Positions 13,845-14,508 of a stretch of 14,508 nt of DNA are shown here, piece after piece; within the stretch, counting starts at the first letter, position 1; each line of letters starts with the position of its first letter. The notes under the pieces are model-generated. The model worked only from the letters and a program-made list of their open reading frames with translations. It ran no database searches and had not been told where the DNA came from. The DNA is taken from NCBI GenBank assembly GCA_052034295.1, contig JBPOIS010000203.1:1-14508 (forward strand), read 5' to 3'. Made by a program: the position numbers and the translations under genes. Origin of the DNA: JBPOIS01 sp052034295 (GTDB lineage Bacteria > Pseudomonadota > Gammaproteobacteria > Pseudomonadales > Moraxellaceae).

Positions 13845-14508
13845 TCTCTGCCTATCACGCCAAATATTACGCCCATGAACTGACCCAGCGGCATGCTGCC
13901 GATGGCGTCGACCGCCTCTCACAGTCCCTGTTCGATGCCAGCGTAGATCTGAACCCGCATCAGATCGAGGCGGCGCTGTTCGCGCTTCGGAACCCCTTGC
14001 AGGAGGGGGTACTACTGGCTGACGAGGTGGGGCTGGGCAAGACCATTGAAGCCGCGCTGGTGGTTTGCCAGTACTGGGCCGAGCGCCGTCGTCGGCTGCT
14101 GGTCATCTGCCCGGCCAGCCTGCGCAAGCAATGGGCGCAGGAGCTACACGACAAGTTCGCCGTGCCCGCCACCGTGGTGGATGCCGTTTCTCTGCGCAAA
14201 CAGTCCGCTGGCGACATGCTCGCCACCCTGCAACGGCAGGTTGGCAAGGCGGTCATCATCATGTCCTACCAGTTTGCCGCCAGGCTGGAAGCCGAGTTGC
14301 GGGCCGTGCCTTGGGATGTGGTGGTGATCGACGAAGCGCACAAGCTGCGCAATGCGCACCGCGCCAGCAACCGCACCGGGCAGGCACTCAAGCGCGCGCT
14401 GCAAGGCCGCAAAAAACTGCTGCTCACCGCCACGCCATTGCAGAACTCGCTGATGGAGCTGTACGGCCTGTCCACGCTGATCGACGAGCACCTGTTCGGC
14501 GACGAAGC
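13841..14508 (+). CDS. SNF2-type DEAH-box helicase, N-terminal part (3' end outside the window)
   Basis: About 222 residues of a much longer ATP-dependent DNA translocase are visible; relatives are around 900-1000 residues. Seen here are the N-terminal ISAYHAKYYAHELTQR (2-17), a Q-motif-like DLNPHQIEAALFAL (36-49), Walker A DEVGLGKT (61-68), motif Ia VICPASLRKQW (88-98), DEAH box VVVIDEAHKLR (160-170) and motif III LLLTATPLQNS. This N-terminus is characteristic of SNF2-like helicases that I associate with restriction-modification or other anti-phage gene clusters. The start is uncertain: an in-frame TGA at 13811-13813 leaves TTG at 13832 or 13841, and the latter puts the start directly before ISAYHAKYY; no ribosome site is visible for either. 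No partner gene is in view, so the defence role is inference. Confidence 0.9.
   Translation, partial: MISAYHAKYYAHELTQRHAADGVDRLSQSLFDASVDLNPHQIEAALFALRNPLQEGVLLADEVGLGKTIEAALVVCQYWAERRRRLLVICPASLRKQWAQELHDKFAVPATVVDAVSLRKQSAGDMLATLQRQVGKAVIIMSYQFAARLEAELRAVPWDVVVIDEAHKLRNAHRASNRTGQALKRALQGRKKLLLTATPLQNSLMELYGLSTLIDEHLFGDE

Noticed and set aside
1..14508. tRNA, rRNA, CRISPR arrays, insertion sequences
   Set aside because: No cloverleaf-like sequence, regularly spaced repeats, transposase or terminal inverted repeats were seen on either strand by eye.

Overview
This is a GC-rich (roughly two-thirds G+C by eye) stretch of chromosome from a Gram-negative bacterium, most likely a beta- or gammaproteobacterium. 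The evidence is protein content: a QseB/PmrA-type two-component pair, a periplasmic adaptor with an FtsX-type exporter, and nnr and queG placed head to head as in enterobacteria. I cannot name genus or species. Genes are packed tightly: start and stop codons overlap repeatedly and convergent genes run into each other.

Layout. (1) 1-2640: nnr (minus strand, 3' end off the left edge) and queG (plus strand) diverge with only 8 bp between their start codons. (2) 2613-7906, all minus strand and read right to left: an OmpR-family response regulator, a sensor histidine kinase, a HlyD-like periplasmic adaptor, an FtsX-like permease and an ABC ATPase. The last three form a MacAB/DevBCA-style exporter without its own outer-membrane channel. 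(3) 7907-8039: a compact divergent control region. (4) 8040-12442, plus strand: a small exported PepSY-like protein, an unrecognised small protein with an Asp/His-rich tail, a DUF2271 protein, a large membrane flavoreductase (PepSY membrane part fused to flavodoxin, FAD and NAD(P) domains) and an ApbE flavin transferase. (5) 12439-13404, minus strand: a cation diffusion facilitator, probably for zinc. (6) 13405-13840: non-coding DNA with hairpins, a direct repeat and a less GC-rich right half. (7) 13841 to the right edge: the start of a large SNF2-type DEAH helicase of a kind often found in phage-defence neighbourhoods.

How the genes may work together. The most interesting part is 2613-12442. 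The control region carries two copies, in mirror orientation, of a 17-bp element made of two hexamers at 11-bp spacing. One copy faces the regulator/kinase/exporter operon, the other faces the flavin operon. This is the architecture expected of an OmpR-family operator, so the response regulator encoded here probably controls both operons. The flavin operon reads as an electron route from cytoplasmic NAD(P)H through the membrane flavoreductase to an exported DUF2271 protein. That protein carries a motif (DGLTGAS) resembling the site where ApbE attaches FMN to NqrC and RnfG. An oddity is that this ApbE has no signal peptide while its proposed target does. The combined unit (sensor, exporter and flavin redox module under one mirrored operator) is the best candidate here for a little-described system; its signal and exported substrate cannot be read from the sequence.
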